Positions 1 to 11,440 of a DNA stretch of 64,000 nt are shown here, piece by piece; position 1 is the stretch's first letter, and every line of letters starts with the position of its first letter. Source of the stretch: Streblospio benedicti. Its lineage: Eukaryota > Annelida > Polychaeta > Spionida > Spionidae. A program made the position numbers and the translations under genes. The notes beneath the pieces were generated by a model. That model saw only the letters and a program-made list of their open reading frames with translations. It made no database searches and was not told the origin of the DNA. Where the stretch lies: the NCBI GenBank assembly GCA_019095985.1, contig CM032662.1, positions 6,742,693 to 6,806,692 on the forward strand, written 5' to 3'.

Positions 1-17
1 CTGCTCTCGTGTATGAT

Positions 18-98
18 CATCAATGTGATGGTCATGTCATGTAACCGGTGTTAAAAACTTATATTATCGCCAAGGTTACATGACCATCAACATTGATT
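18..98. repeat. Imperfect foldback
   Basis: The arm around 22-47 (TGATGGTCATG...TAACC) is repeated as its reverse complement around 74-98, separated by about 26 bases. It could be the remnant of a small inverted-repeat transposon; no target duplication was recognised. Confidence 0.5.
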
Positions 99-695
99 TT
101 CAGTGAAACACCATCACATGAAGTGTAGAGTGGACAACAGAAATTAAATGTGTTATTTTACGATAGAAATAAAGATACAAGGAGGTATGGCAACTTTACT
201 TCTAAACATTTCTTTTTAATACAGCCAGATTTTTTCACTTTGGTTTAGTTTGACACGGTACTGCCACTAATTTTTGACCAATAAATGCCTTCGACTCATG
301 GCATATATTATGGCAGACTAAGGCAACATCCACGAAGATGTACCTTACTCATATTCTACGTAAAGAGATCGAAGCCTTATTGAAACGTTGAAAATTATCA
401 ACTAATATACACGAACCATAAACATTATGTCTATATTGTATTAGTGACTCAAAATCATGCAAATATAAAATAGGCTTAAATGGTAGAATTCTGTAAAATA
501 CTCATACCCAACATGACCAAGCAGGGACTTATAAGTGCGACTAAATCTAATTTGATTTGATAAGCAACTATTATTTGTTTATCATATTCATGGAACTAAT
601 CATACTTTAAATCCTAACATAAAATTAAATTTAGATATTAGTGATCATGCATAGAAAGCAAGTAATAATTAACTTCTGCAAATTAAGCAGTGATA

Positions 696-701
696 TTTAT
701 T
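696..701 (-). promoter_or_regulatory. Poly(A) signal for zinc-finger exon 965-2244
   Basis: TTTATT on the plus strand reads AATAAA on the minus strand, about 265 bases past the stop codon of the terminal exon. Confidence 0.5.
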
Positions 702-784
702 TTTCAATAGCATCATTCTTTCAAAATACGAACAAATCAAAACAAATCATCAAAGTAAAACTCCAAAAAGTCTTGGTTTCATTC

Positions 785-860
785 TAACCAAACGTATTTG
801 GCCGAGACGCGCAGCGTCGAGGCTTCGCGTCTCGATGCTCGGGCCAAATACGTTTGGTTA
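785..860. repeat. Perfect-armed GC-rich foldback
   Basis: Arms TAACCAAACGTATTTGGCC (785-803) and its exact reverse complement (842-860) flank a CG-rich centre that itself contains GAGACGCG and CGCGTCTC. The GC content is far above the surroundings, as in the foldbacks at 30415-30547 and 59600-59743. It is probably a small inverted-repeat mobile element. Confidence 0.75.
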
Positions 861-964
861 GGTTTCATTCCTGTCTTAAAATTGGTTGGCTTTGCTACGA
901 TTTAAAAACATTTATGAACAAAACTGGCATGGAAGACATACAAAATTATTACATGTAAAATCAA

Positions 965-2244
965 TTAATCCCTAGTATGAGAAAGGGTGTGCTTTTTATA
1001 ATCTGCACTGCGCCAGAACCCTTTTTCACAAATATTACACATAAAACGATAATGACCCTGATGTTCTTCTAAGTGATATTTCAAATTGGTCTTTGATGCA
1101 AATTCTGCATTACAATTATCATGTGTGCATCTGTACTTGATATTATCATGAACAGATTCTACATGACGTTGAAGATTTATTTTAAGAGTAAAACTCCTAT
1201 TACAATGGGCACATACATGAGCCTTAATGTTTGTATGCATGAGTAAATGATTATCAAATTCTCGTTTCCTTGTAAATCCTTTTTCACAATGCTGACATGT
1301 AAATCTGAATTTTTTCTCATGATATTCTAAAATATGTACTTTAAGCTGTTCTTTGGATTTATACAATTTACCACATAACTTACACTCGTGCCGTACACCC
1401 TCATGGACAGAAGCTTTATGAATTTGTAATGTATGCTTTTTTGCAAATGACTTCTCACATTCATCACAGAGATACATTTTCGGCATCTCTTTTTTCATAT
1501 GAGTTTTCAGATGAATTTCATATTGTGATCTATTCAAGGCACCAAAGTTGCAAGTTTCACAGCGAAATTGAAATTTTCCTTCATGCCTGAGAGTATGAAC
1601 TTTGAGGGATTTTTCATTTTTCATACGCTTATTGCAATACTGACAAACATACTCTTCCATCGCATGGTCTTCATTCAAATGACTTTTCAACCGACAGTGA
1701 AATTGGAAAAGCATTCCACAGATGTCGCACACTAATGACTTTTTCTTCTTTACATGACAACTAAAATGTTGTGATAATTCCTTTGCCGATGGGAATGTTT
1801 TTGGACACTTCTCGCATGAAAACGTTTCACCTTTGTGACTTTCCAAGCAATAGGTCAATTGGTCCTTACTATCATACTGCACCTTACAAACAACACATTT
1901 AAACTCATTCTGGCTGGAGCTAATGGATGAATTTAAACCATGCAATTTTGTGTGTCTTTTCAATTGAAGTAATTTGTCAAACGATAATTCACAAAATGAA
2001 CAGAAAAACTTCTCTCTATTGAGTCTCTTTTCTTCATTACATTGTTTAACATGATGGTCATAGATTTTCTTAGTTCTCAATACTTTACAGCACACACTGC
2101 ACATATACTTTAGTGCCTTTTCTTTTATGATCATGGTTGAAAAAAATTCATCTACGTTTGCTTCAGAAATATTCTTTATCCTATCATTTTCATCAGCTCC
2201 ATCAACAGCAACTATTACCTTCATTTCATTATTTTGAGTATCAT
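965..2244 (-). CDS. C2H2 zinc-finger terminal exon (minus locus, third), about 13 fingers
   Basis: This is an uninterrupted exon of about 425 codons, read from an acceptor (TTTTTTACAG at 2245) in phase 1 to a TAA at 965-967. It encodes roughly thirteen C-x2-C-x12-H-x3/4-H fingers in tandem, beginning with MCSVC and ending with FMCNICEKGF...H; one finger (YRCTHDNC) has a longer Cys spacing, and the third has a shifted His ligand. Linkers are not the TGEKP type. Such arrays usually bind DNA in the nucleus; that role is inferred from the family. The exon opens with DDTQNNEMK and has no start codon at its acceptor, so it needs an upstream exon. The best donors are 8247-8405 or 9744-9990 on the same strand, both phase 1. 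A stand-alone gene with an unseen 5' exon is the alternative. Confidence 0.85.
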
Positions 2245-3473
2245 CTGTAAAAAGCATATTAAACTTAGGTTAAAAGAAGATAATGCAACATGTACAAAAT
2301 GTTTTCACATAAATGGAATTGCACATGCTCATATACCAAAGACTGAGCTTTCTATTTTATAAATTCAACAGGTTGTTTCCATATCAAATTTGTTAGATGA
2401 GCACAATGGCCTTACAATAGTTAATTAATCTTACATAATGTAAACGATATGCACTTTGTTATGTGGGGATTTAGTACAGCATATTTGTAATTGTTGGACA
2501 CATCATATGCGGGGTACTGAATCATCCAACTGCTTTGTACTGCCTGGTTTAAAAAGGTTGCAGCCCGACTACCTCTTTAAGCGCGACTTTCAGTTAGCAC
2601 GCCTATGATCGATGATTTTTTTTTCATAAGTTTGAAATTCAATTTACTATAAAATTATATTTTCAAATCTTTAAATAAAATGTAATAAAGTAACAGAATG
2701 AAAAACTAAATATAAACATTTATTTACAATAATATACTCGTATTCAAACGTACATTACATATTTGTAATTCAAAACAAACCAAATTCAATGGACTACAAC
2801 AATCATGTCCTTATAAAAAAAAAACTAAAATTGTTTCATTTCCCAATATCTAATTGCAAGTAACCAATTTACTACATATTAATTAGGATAAAGCCTAACA
2901 CGATAGAACATTTGAAGATATATATATGTAAAATGGTATATAATCATTATATTCATATATGAATACTTCATCAATTAAGTCGCAACTTCCCCGAAAAAAC
3001 AAAACCACTACCAATAAAAAGTGCAACAGAACAGGATATTTAAAACAAAATGTAACTACTTGATTGTGTTAACAACAGAAAAATAAGTGCAAAGCATTGA
3101 TGTTATCAATAACATAATCTACAATTTACAAACAAAATAGAAGTTTGAAATTAAATTCAATCATGATCCATAAAATTCAATTCAATCAATACCGTCATTA
3201 AAAATCTGAAAATTGAACGAAAAATATCTAAGCAGTGACTAAGCACTCTTAACATACATAAAGCTACGACAGACACATTATTTAATTCACAAAATGGATT
3301 CGGTCATTTCCCTAATTATATAATCTAAATAAATTCAGTCTGCATAAATTTACAAAAAAAAAAGATTCTGTTAATTACCTTTTTAAAGAACTTATTCATA
3401 TCGACGTTATATATGTACATTAATTTTGCAATAAAAAATGTAAGTTACAATCAAATGAAGATAAACCTTCAAG
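2245..3473. other. Intron or 3'UTR between minus-strand zinc-finger exons
   Basis: AT-rich sequence without a supported exon. It would serve as 3'UTR of the exon ending at 3474 and as intron before the exon starting at 2244. Confidence 0.5.
2719..2724 (-). promoter_or_regulatory. Poly(A) signal for zinc-finger exon 3474-5248
   Basis: TTTATT on the plus strand is AATAAA on the minus strand, 750 bases past the stop at 3474. Confidence 0.4.
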
Positions 3474-5248
3474 CTACTTAAACAAAACTTTGTTAATCAT
3501 GTCATCCGTCACAGTCAAGTTATGAACCTTTTGCAGATGATTCAATAAATGACCTTTGTACTCGAACACTCTGTTGCACACTTTACACATTAATCGGCCA
3601 CAGATGTGAGATTTATACGCTTCAAAATGAAGATATTTCTTGCCACATTTATCACAAGTGTATCCTTCATTAATCAATCCGTGGGCTTCCCTATTATGCT
3701 GATCCAGCTCACCCCACATTTGGAATTTTTCCTTACATATCACGCACGCATATCTTGAGGTATCTGTGTCTTTTTCTTTCTTTATCACTGGCGTCAAATT
3801 GTCCTTGTCGACACTAAAAGTAACCTCCAAGCTGGACGCATCTACTCCGAAATCTCCTTCAGAATAATAATTGTTCCTTCTCGAAACATCATCTTTATGG
3901 TCTGTAAGAATATGGTTTTGCAATTCGCCGAAACCCTCGCATGTTTTTTTACATGTACTGCACCTATAAAGTGGTTCATCCGCGTGCTTTTCAGAATAGT
4001 GTTCATTATATGCATCTTCTCCTTCGAAAGATAATTCACATCGACTGCATTGAGCTTTAACTTTCTCCACTTTAGTTTCATTGGGCACTACTTCGTAGAA
4101 ATCAGAGAGCTGATCGCTTCCTTTTTCAACAGTCTTGTCTTTCTTTTTGCCAGAATCTGAGGCCTTGGAGGTATCAGCATTTGTAATATGATCGATAACA
4201 TGATTTTCCAACGCTTCGGCAGTCGGTAAAACTTTAGAACAAATGTCACACTTGTGTTGTTTGGGACCATGAATCAACTCGTGCGCTTTCAGGAAATCTT
4301 CGTTCATAAATATTTCTGAGCAATATTTACAAGGATAGGTAATCGAACCATGCGCAGACCTTATGTGGTTTTCAAAATGATTCTGTTTGAGGAAGGCTTT
4401 ATTGCAGATTCTGCAGCGATGGTAATGAGCTAAATTGGGGACATCAATTCCTTCATCTCGATGATCCAAAAGATGCATTTTCAAATGCCTTTTGTTTTTA
4501 TACCTTCTTCCACACACTTCACAACCATACGATATATTCTTATGAATGGCTTTCACATGGTCACTGAGATGGTGACGCAACCTGAATGTTTTGCCGCATG
4601 TTCCACATGCAAATCTACGTTCATCTCCATCATAAGAAAAAGCCTCGTACATGGGCTGGATCACAAACGGGGTGACATCTTTATCACTATCTGAAGAACT
4701 GCGTCCGGCCAAACTGTGTGATGATTCTATCCTCAACAAAGCTTCATCGTCACAATCATCATCAATCGGTTCGGCTTTTATCGTGATTCCTTGATCTTCA
4801 AGTCGTTGCTTCTTAGCAGGTACAGGCGATTGGTCTAGTTTCATAACCTGATTGACAGTTCCAAGAGTTACATTTTTATAACGAACTCCACGCCCCAAAG
4901 GGACGTCATCTTTAGCATGAGCTACCAGCATATGTTGATCCATGTCTTTTAAAGTCTTGAAATTTTCGCCACACACATTGCAGACGTGTTTTGGACTGTT
5001 GTGAACTGCGGACACATGATTTTTTAGATCGGCTGACGATTGGAAGAATTTCGGACATTGCTGACAATGGTAAACACTGGCTGACGCTATGTTCATGACT
5101 TTAGTTGAGGGAACTATCTTCAAAATTTTAACCCTACTGGAATTTAATTTGGACAGTCGTTGGAGAAGTTCTCTGTTCTCAACAGGTTGTTTTTTGTTGG
5201 CATTGTTGACAGATTCTGTGGACGATTTACCATTTTCTGAAGTCAACT
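3474..5248 (-). CDS. C2H2 zinc-finger terminal exon (minus locus, second), 12 fingers
   Basis: This exon of about 590 codons runs from the acceptor CCTTTTCTTTCAG (phase 1) to a TAG at 3474-3476. The first codons read ELTSENGKSST with no start codon at the junction. About twelve C2H2 fingers come in four groups: two near residues 60-110 (YHCQQC, HVCNVC), five near 210-350 (FACGTC to HKCDIC), two near 395-450, and three at the C-terminus (YACVIC, YTCDKC, LMCKVC). The linkers are acidic and Ser-rich. They contain two sumoylation-type motifs, IKAEP and IKKEK, common in repressor-type factors. The group spacing differs from its neighbours, so this exon is an older member. Most likely it is a nuclear DNA-binding protein isoform; the target is unknown. 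Confidence 0.87.
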
Positions 5249-6622
5249 CTGAAAGAAAAGGTGAAATCTAATCAGCTCAACTAGGTGATACAAATTACGT
5301 ATTGATTGGAATAAGTTAAAACAGTAAAATAGCCCTATAATAGATGTAAATGGAGGCATAATGTATCACGGATAAACAACAGACAACAACGGTAAGTGTT
5401 GTGAAAATGGATTGATCTTGATTTGATTAATTAATTATATTATTTTTAAACATTGTTACATGTTTGACAAGGATTTGCCACTAACTATAAATCAATGGGA
5501 TGTGGATTTCATAAAGTCACTAATTTTAATTCAACAGTGCCACCTCCTCACTTCTTCTAACATTCTTTAATACTGCCCGCATTGCATGGACAGTAACTTG
5601 GCTGAACTAACACAAATTTGAACCATTAAAAACCAACTTTACAGCATATTTTGAAATAAAAAATGCAACAAAAATTGTAAATCAACCACTTTAATGTTTC
5701 TCAATTCTTAGTCTAAGCATTACCAAAATTCCAGCCTTTTCATCACTGTTCCTTATGTTTAAATAAAATACGCGTATTTGATTAATTCGCAATATTAAAA
5801 AAAATTTAAGAAATTATTACAATTTTTCTATAATATTTAAAATTCAGCGGATACTAAGAGTACAGGTGTATTAAATTATTATATATATGGACAATTTTCT
5901 TGCGTTGTGATGTCATTCCTTGGAAAAGACATCAGAAAGCCATAGAAACATCTGATGTAACATATTGAACATCGTTATTGCTAAAGAGAAGTTGTTACTA
6001 ATCAACTTATACCATATTTTTAACTTTTGAAAAGGGCGAGACCTTGTGTAAAGTAATATGTAAAACAAAAGCGGTATATATACATATATATATTTTATTT
6101 TCAAATTTCATCATTGAGAATAACAAAAAAATAGGAGCAACATTCACACATAATTTTCTTTGAAAGTCCCAACATTTTTGAGCATTTGCATCACAAGGTT
6201 TACAATAAACTATCAAATATCAGTAAACTGAATTAGTAACATCACAACAAGCCACAGATTCTATCCATAAATATTTAACAAAATTAACAATATCTTTATT
6301 TAAATTAAATCTTCAATAATCATAAAAAATATTAGACACATTTTCAAACCGAAACCTTTGTAATTCCGTGACATGTTAGTTTGCCGGCAACGCATCTACC
6401 AGTACTAATACAAGCTTTAACCTTGAATTATGTGCAGACTGGCACTTTAATATCAAAACCTTTGCAAACGACATTTGTTGGATTGCAACAAAGAGGAGTA
6501 AATAGCAAAAAGAAAAAAACATCCACACCCATAAAAATTCCCTGCAAATAATCAAATCTAACGTACATTTACCCCCCTTCCCCCCCCCAAATAGACAGCA
6601 GACAGATGGAAAACATGTGAAC
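5249..6622. other. Intron or 3'UTR, no exon seen
   Basis: AT-rich spacer between two minus-strand zinc-finger exons. Two AATAAA signals for the exon ending at 6623 lie in it. A C-run is present near 6575-6590. Nothing else is supported. Confidence 0.5.
6295..6300 (-). promoter_or_regulatory. Poly(A) signal for zinc-finger exon 6623-7620
   Basis: TTTATT on plus, AATAAA on minus, about 325 bases beyond the stop. A second copy lies at 6094-6099. Confidence 0.45.
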
Positions 6623-7620
6623 CTACACAAAACTTAAATCATGGCTAAGTACTTGAATGACCATGTTCGTACTGTCAGTATTCTGAACATTCCCAACAGT
6701 ATCGTATTGCACTTGAAGGCCGGTGTCAGCAGGTGACTGAATATGTTCACAACAGTCTGTATCAATGTTCACTTTGCTAGAGTCCTCAATTTCCATAGCT
6801 GGATTTGTTATTGTTGATTCATAAGTCCCTGATTGTATATACTCAACACTGTCTCTGTGTATATTCCGTTTGCTTGAGTCCTCGATTTTCATATCTGATT
6901 CATCCGTTATTGTTAATTCATAACAAAAAGTCGAGGTGTTACCAGTCTGTAGTGATTCGTCGTGAATGCACTTTTTCCTATGCTTATACAGTGTGCTCCG
7001 GTGAGAAAAAACCTTATTGCAGCGTTCACATGTGAATCCGTCATTTGCATGCACATTAAAAATATGAGTTCTCAGATACTCTTCGGTCTTGAACATTTTT
7101 GAGCAGCCATATTCGCACAAATATTGAGGCTCACCATTGAAACCACAAATCAGTTCATGCCGTCGTTTTTTACCAGCCTGGGTAAATCCTTTACGACATT
7201 TCGAGCATTTGAATGGACGACTGTCTTCATGTCTTAGTAAATGCTCCTTGAAGGTATTTATATAAGAAAATCCCCTGCCACATAAACTGCACAAAAAGCT
7301 ATGGTTCTTCGTGTGCTGATCTTCAATATGAATACGCACGGTATTTCTTCGCGTGAACTCCTTATTGCACACTGGACACAGATATTTTCCATTTTTACTC
7401 ACGTTACACTCAAATGGCGGTCTTCTATCAGCTTTTTCTTTCTTCTTTCGACAGACCTCAATATCACCTTGCAAAACATTTTCAATCTTTGAATCTTTTC
7501 CCATTTCCATGGCCTCTTCGACATCAAGTTGCTCACTGGAAATATCTTGTTTTTCAGTACCTACACCGGTTCGTTGCTTCCTCTGTGTTTGTGCCTTCCG
7601 TTTACCTGCAGGGATTGTCC
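6623..7620 (-). CDS. C2H2 zinc-finger terminal exon (minus locus, first), 5 fingers
   Basis: The exon starts after the acceptor ATGATTACAG in phase 1 (GTIPAGKRKAQ...) and ends with TAG at 6623-6625, about 332 codons. A basic and acidic N-terminal part of about 85 residues precedes five fingers: YLCPVC, FLCSLC, FKCSKC (C2HC), YLCEYGC (C-x3-C) and FTCERC, whose last ligand is Cys (C2HC). A tail of about 110 residues without fingers follows; it contains repeated stretches around MKIEDSSKRNI and MEIEDSSKVNI, so it arose partly by internal duplication. This is the zinc-finger exon nearest the shared 5' exons 8247-8405 and 9744-9990, and so the default splice partner. No start codon sits at its acceptor. 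Confidence 0.87.
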
Positions 7621-8246
7621 CTGTAATCATAAAGACAATATTTCTTCAGAGAAGCTTTTCCAAAGATTTTTGTTACGTCTTCAGTCTTCTGGTTAGTAAC
7701 GATTCTATTGTCAGAGAAAATCAACTTCTTTGAATATCTTCGAAGTCTTTTTCATTCCAACAAGATAACCAAGTTAATACGGATTGTTTTAAAAGGAACA
7801 GCTTAGAAAATTGAAACAGTTGAAAAATATTCCATAATAACTCCAATCAATCATAAAGTAAAATAGAAGCAATCTTAAATCACCTATGAACACAAATTAT
7901 TTGTAAGGTGTAAACATAACATACATAGCATCACATACAATGCTAGATACCCCCTGGCATAAGATGCACTTATTACATTCTTTCTCCTACAAAGGCAGAA
8001 AATTAACCTGCATACATTTCAACTGTATTTCACGCAAATCAAATACATTGTTTACACCATGGATGAATAATTTGCTTAGAATTCGTAATAAATCATAACA
8101 ACTTGTTATTTAGGATAAACTCAGATCCATAATGTAAACATACAGATGATTTTTTTTTCTGGGAGGAAATAATGTTTTAACATTTAATAACAGAAAATTA
8201 TATTTTAAATTCTAAATAGCTTTCTTTCTTAGAGTAAAAATTCTAC
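7621..8246 (-). other. Intron between linker exon and first zinc-finger exon
   Basis: It begins with donor GTAGAA (after AAAG at 8247) and ends in ACAG before 7620. No exon is visible inside. Confidence 0.6.
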
Positions 8247-8405
8247 CTTTGTTTCCTAAGGTTTTTGGAGCAGTTAAATTCAGCTCTACGGCCATGTCAT
8301 GATCATTGGCAACAATATCTGCGGCATCTTCTTGGGAAAGTCCTTCAGTAATAGCATCAGCCAATGACACAGTCTCTTCTTTTACTGGTTCCTCAGATTC
8401 ATCAT
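8247..8405 (-). CDS. Acidic linker exon of the minus locus
   Basis: This is a 159-base symmetrical phase 1-1 exon. The acceptor is TTTTATCTAG and the donor is AAAG/GTAGAA. It encodes about 53 residues, DDESEEPVKEETVSLADA... to ...LGNKG, with no fingers. It is acidic and carries VKEE, a match to the sumoylation consensus psi-K-x-E. Its position between the N-terminal exon and the zinc-finger exons, and its phase, match the plus-strand linker exon 14979-15164, although the sequences are barely alike. Because it is symmetrical it could also be skipped without changing frame. Its coding nature rests on the open frame, both splice sites and the matching phase. Confidence 0.7.
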
Positions 8406-9743
8406 CTAGATAAAACAAAAAGAATTTGAAAAAATTGTTCCTAAAGACCACACTTTCACAATGAATGGTTGATTAGAAAGAAGGTCCCAATGACCATTGA
8501 AAGCATCAGTAAAAGCTAGGTTTTCGTTTGTAAAGGAAGTTAAAATCAACGTATTCACTTCATTCAAACATTGGCATTCCCAGAGCCACAAAAATACCCG
8601 TTCTACAGTCCAAGACTTTTATCTGTAATGTTCTGACATGGATCAAGGTGAAGAAAGTAATTTTCAGAGTTCTTGTTCAGGCTGTGCCATGCGCCATAGA
8701 CGCATTAAAATCTCATATGGCGCACTGTCTTACCATCTCAAGGGGTCTCTTGATGCAATATTATGCAGTGCTACTATGTAGTAAACAAAAGCAAGAGTTG
8801 TAAAAACCTGTCTTCAGCTATATCTATCGTTGGTAGAAATATGCTTGCTAAAAAGACGTGAGAGAGAGAGAAGTGTGAAAATGTATCCGCAAGCACTGGG
8901 AAACACACATATATATCATTTAAAAAGCAAGAAAATAATATATATTTCTGACGAGAAATCAATATTGAACTCGTTGCTGTAAGCTATTCAGTAGCTGTAG
9001 CTGCAAAATCAGCCAGCCAATGGCATCACTGCTGCATATTATTTAGCAGCTTATGGTGTTTGCCTTTCTAAAGGCTATGATATTTAATATTTAGTTTTCT
9101 TCGTGTGAAAACACCAGTACAGAATACAACTCTTTTCACTGTACATGCATGTGCATAACTTAGACTGACTCTAATAGACTGATGTTTAAATATAATATAA
9201 TCCGCTAAGGTGAGATATTTAGATAGGTGCTGTTTCTGAGCGCAATGATCACAAATTTCAATAATCTTTTTATATGATATTCTTGGGCCTTGACAAAGGC
9301 TAACTTGTGTGTATATCAAAGGCAACTAATCAATGGACCTTGAAAAAAGTTATAATTTTTTTTTTAAGTTAGGCATCTTACATCAAATATATATATATAT
9401 ATATATACATCCCAAAAACATAACTCAATGATCAGGGCTCTCAATAACTTTAAGAGAATCAATATGGATGAGCATTCATTAGAAATTTTTCCATATCATC
9501 AATTGTTCAAAAATATGTGACACATTTCTTTTATCTTTTAACAATTGATCATATGAACAGTGTAAAGAACACGAAAATAAACATTTTCAATCCGTGTCAT
9601 TTGAAACTGTTAATAGTCAAATTTTACTGCAAAAATATTGGCCCATCAAGTACAGACCCATTGATTTGCCTTACCAAGGGGTCAATTGTCCCACTACAAG
9701 TTTTGCCCAACAAGAACTCTGAATTTTATAACATGGTAATTAC
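8406..9743 (-). other. Intron of the minus locus with a short (TA)n tract
   Basis: Intron between the N-terminal exon and the acidic linker exon. A run of about ten TA dinucleotides lies at about 9388-9408. No further exon is supported. Confidence 0.55.
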
Positions 9744-9990
9744 CTTGCTCAATTGCAGTTTCATGATCATTTGAATAATTAAACGATGTGCTATGTGATA
9801 TATGGTCTCCTTCCAATGATGCGCCTGAGGTGACAAATACAGACGACAGCTGTTTAATTTTATGTTCCTTCAGGTGTTCAATTATTTTGTCTTCTGTTGT
9901 AGTCTCATGGTCACATGCCACACAATGATAACATTTCACAGCCCAGTCTAGATTGAACTCCACAACCGCATGTCGAGCAAACTGCACCAT
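9744..9990 (-). CDS. 5' coding exon with shared N-terminal domain (minus locus)
   Basis: It encodes about 82 residues starting MVQFARHAVVEF, with ATG at 9990-9988 in a Kozak-like ACAATGG context. The acceptor TTTTGCTTCAG stands nine bases upstream, so a non-coding exon should precede it. The donor is CAAG/GTAATT in phase 1. The domain shows HAVVEF, then DWA, K, then a finger-like CVAC-x12-H-x3-H, then KIK. The plus-strand exon 14624-14852 shares this pattern: HAVVEF, DWA, HCV and the ligand spacing are invariant. I do not recognise the domain from KRAB, SCAN, ZAD or BTB. Its place in the gene suggests it does what those do: partner binding or oligomerisation. That role is inferred. Confidence 0.85.
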
Positions 9991-10387
9991 TGTTCAATTC
10001 TGAAGCAAAATAAGATTTTTTTTTTAAAAAGGTGTCAACAGTAGAAACAAACTATGTACATTTTGATATTATTCAGAGCTCAGGGGTTCACAGTTAAAAT
10101 ATCAATGGATACAGTCTTAATAGGGTAGAGAATAATCCACATCAATGAAAATATTGTTTGTATGAATATCAAAATCAATGGTTAAATAAGTCACGTTCAA
10201 AGCACATAATTAAGTTCACAATCAGAGCTTTTAGAAATTACAGTTGAAAACCTGTCATCACCTATGTCAATATACGGGTAGTAACGTGCGTGTTGTATAG
10301 AACAGAGAAATACAACGGTATACACAAGAATACTTGGGAAACATGTATTACATTATCACTTCTAGAAATATTATTATATTATATATA

Positions 10388-10513
10388 TTAACCCCCAGAT
10401 TTAGAATATAACTTTTTTTAATATACCATATCATACATATGCTTCAAATAACATACTTCTTTACTTCAACAACTGATTGACTACCTAATAGACATTAGAA
10501 AACACAGGTTACA
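10388..10513 (+). repeat. Direct repeat, copy 1
   Basis: TTAACCCCCAGATTTAGAAT through ACACAGGTTACA recurs at 11313-11440 with only a few differences. Confidence 0.85.
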
Positions 10514-11203
10514 TTACTTATTATAATTTATTTTATAACTTATTTTTTCAGTATATTTGATAATGTTTTAATTTCCAATCAAAACAGAATGTATAGGTAT
10601 GAATTATGTTTAATTAATTTTGAAATACAATTAAATTTTTGACTATTGACAAGACTTGAGCTGGCTGGTTATTTTAAATGAACAATTTTAACAACTTGCA
10701 TTTGTTAAATGAGTGTAATTAGTGTATCGTTTTGTTAAGTTTTTGACTTAAAGTGGGACAGACTTTTCGAAATGTTTCTATTTGTTTTAGTGTATCTGAT
10801 TTAATCACCTATCAACTCCTGTTATTTTGTTCAAAATCGGCTCCAAATATCAAAAATTACAAATGCTAGTTAAAGGCAATCAGTCTGCAAATACAAAGCC
10901 ACTACTGGAGGTATTGTTATATTGTACTACTAGTGCAGGTCAATAGTGTCCTGGTTAGGAGGTCACTTTGAAGTTGGTTAGAACATTGTCAAGTTTGAGC
11001 ATATTGCTCTGAAGTGTCAACAGGTTAGTGTCAGGGTTAGTAGTTCAATTTGAAGTCAAGTTAGAGCTACTTTTATAGAACAATGGTAAGTCAGTGCTTG
11101 TACACAAACAATTTCTCAAAATTCTCATTTGTCAACATATATCTTCTTTTTTTCCATATTATTATTATCGAATTAAAAAAAACTTATTAAATAAAGACAT
11201 TTT

Positions 11204-11300
11204 GAAAAAACCCAAAAAACCCAATAAAACCCACTTTGAAAAAACCCACTGAAAAAACACAACCCAAAAAAACCCGGGTTTTTTGGGTGGGTTTTTTCAT
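11204..11300. repeat. AAAACCC-rich stretch ending in a hairpin
   Basis: Irregular repeats of AAAAACCC lead into AACCCAAAAAAACCCGGG followed by TTTTTTGGGTGGG, which can fold back. It looks like low-complexity or transposon-end sequence. Confidence 0.55.
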
Positions 11301-11312
11301 GACCAACCCTGA

Positions 11313-11440
11313 TTAACCCCCAGATTTAGAATATAACTTTACCAATATACCATATCATACATATGCTTCAAATAACACATACTTCTTTACTTCAACAACT
11401 GATTGACTACCTAATAGACATTAGAAAACACAGGTTACAC
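11313..11440 (+). repeat. Direct repeat, copy 2
   Basis: Near-identical to 10388-10513. Downstream, GTTCACATATTTTTCGGTAT (about 11464) matches the reverse complement of about 12160-12185, so this copy is also one arm of a larger inverted repeat (about 11440-12195). Confidence 0.8.

Larger units (their letters stand above)
1..964. other. Gene-free 3' flank of the minus-strand locus
   Basis: No coding region is evident. The stretch is AT-rich and holds two foldback sequences (18-98 and 785-860) and the likely poly(A) signal of the last minus-strand zinc-finger exon. Confidence 0.6.
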
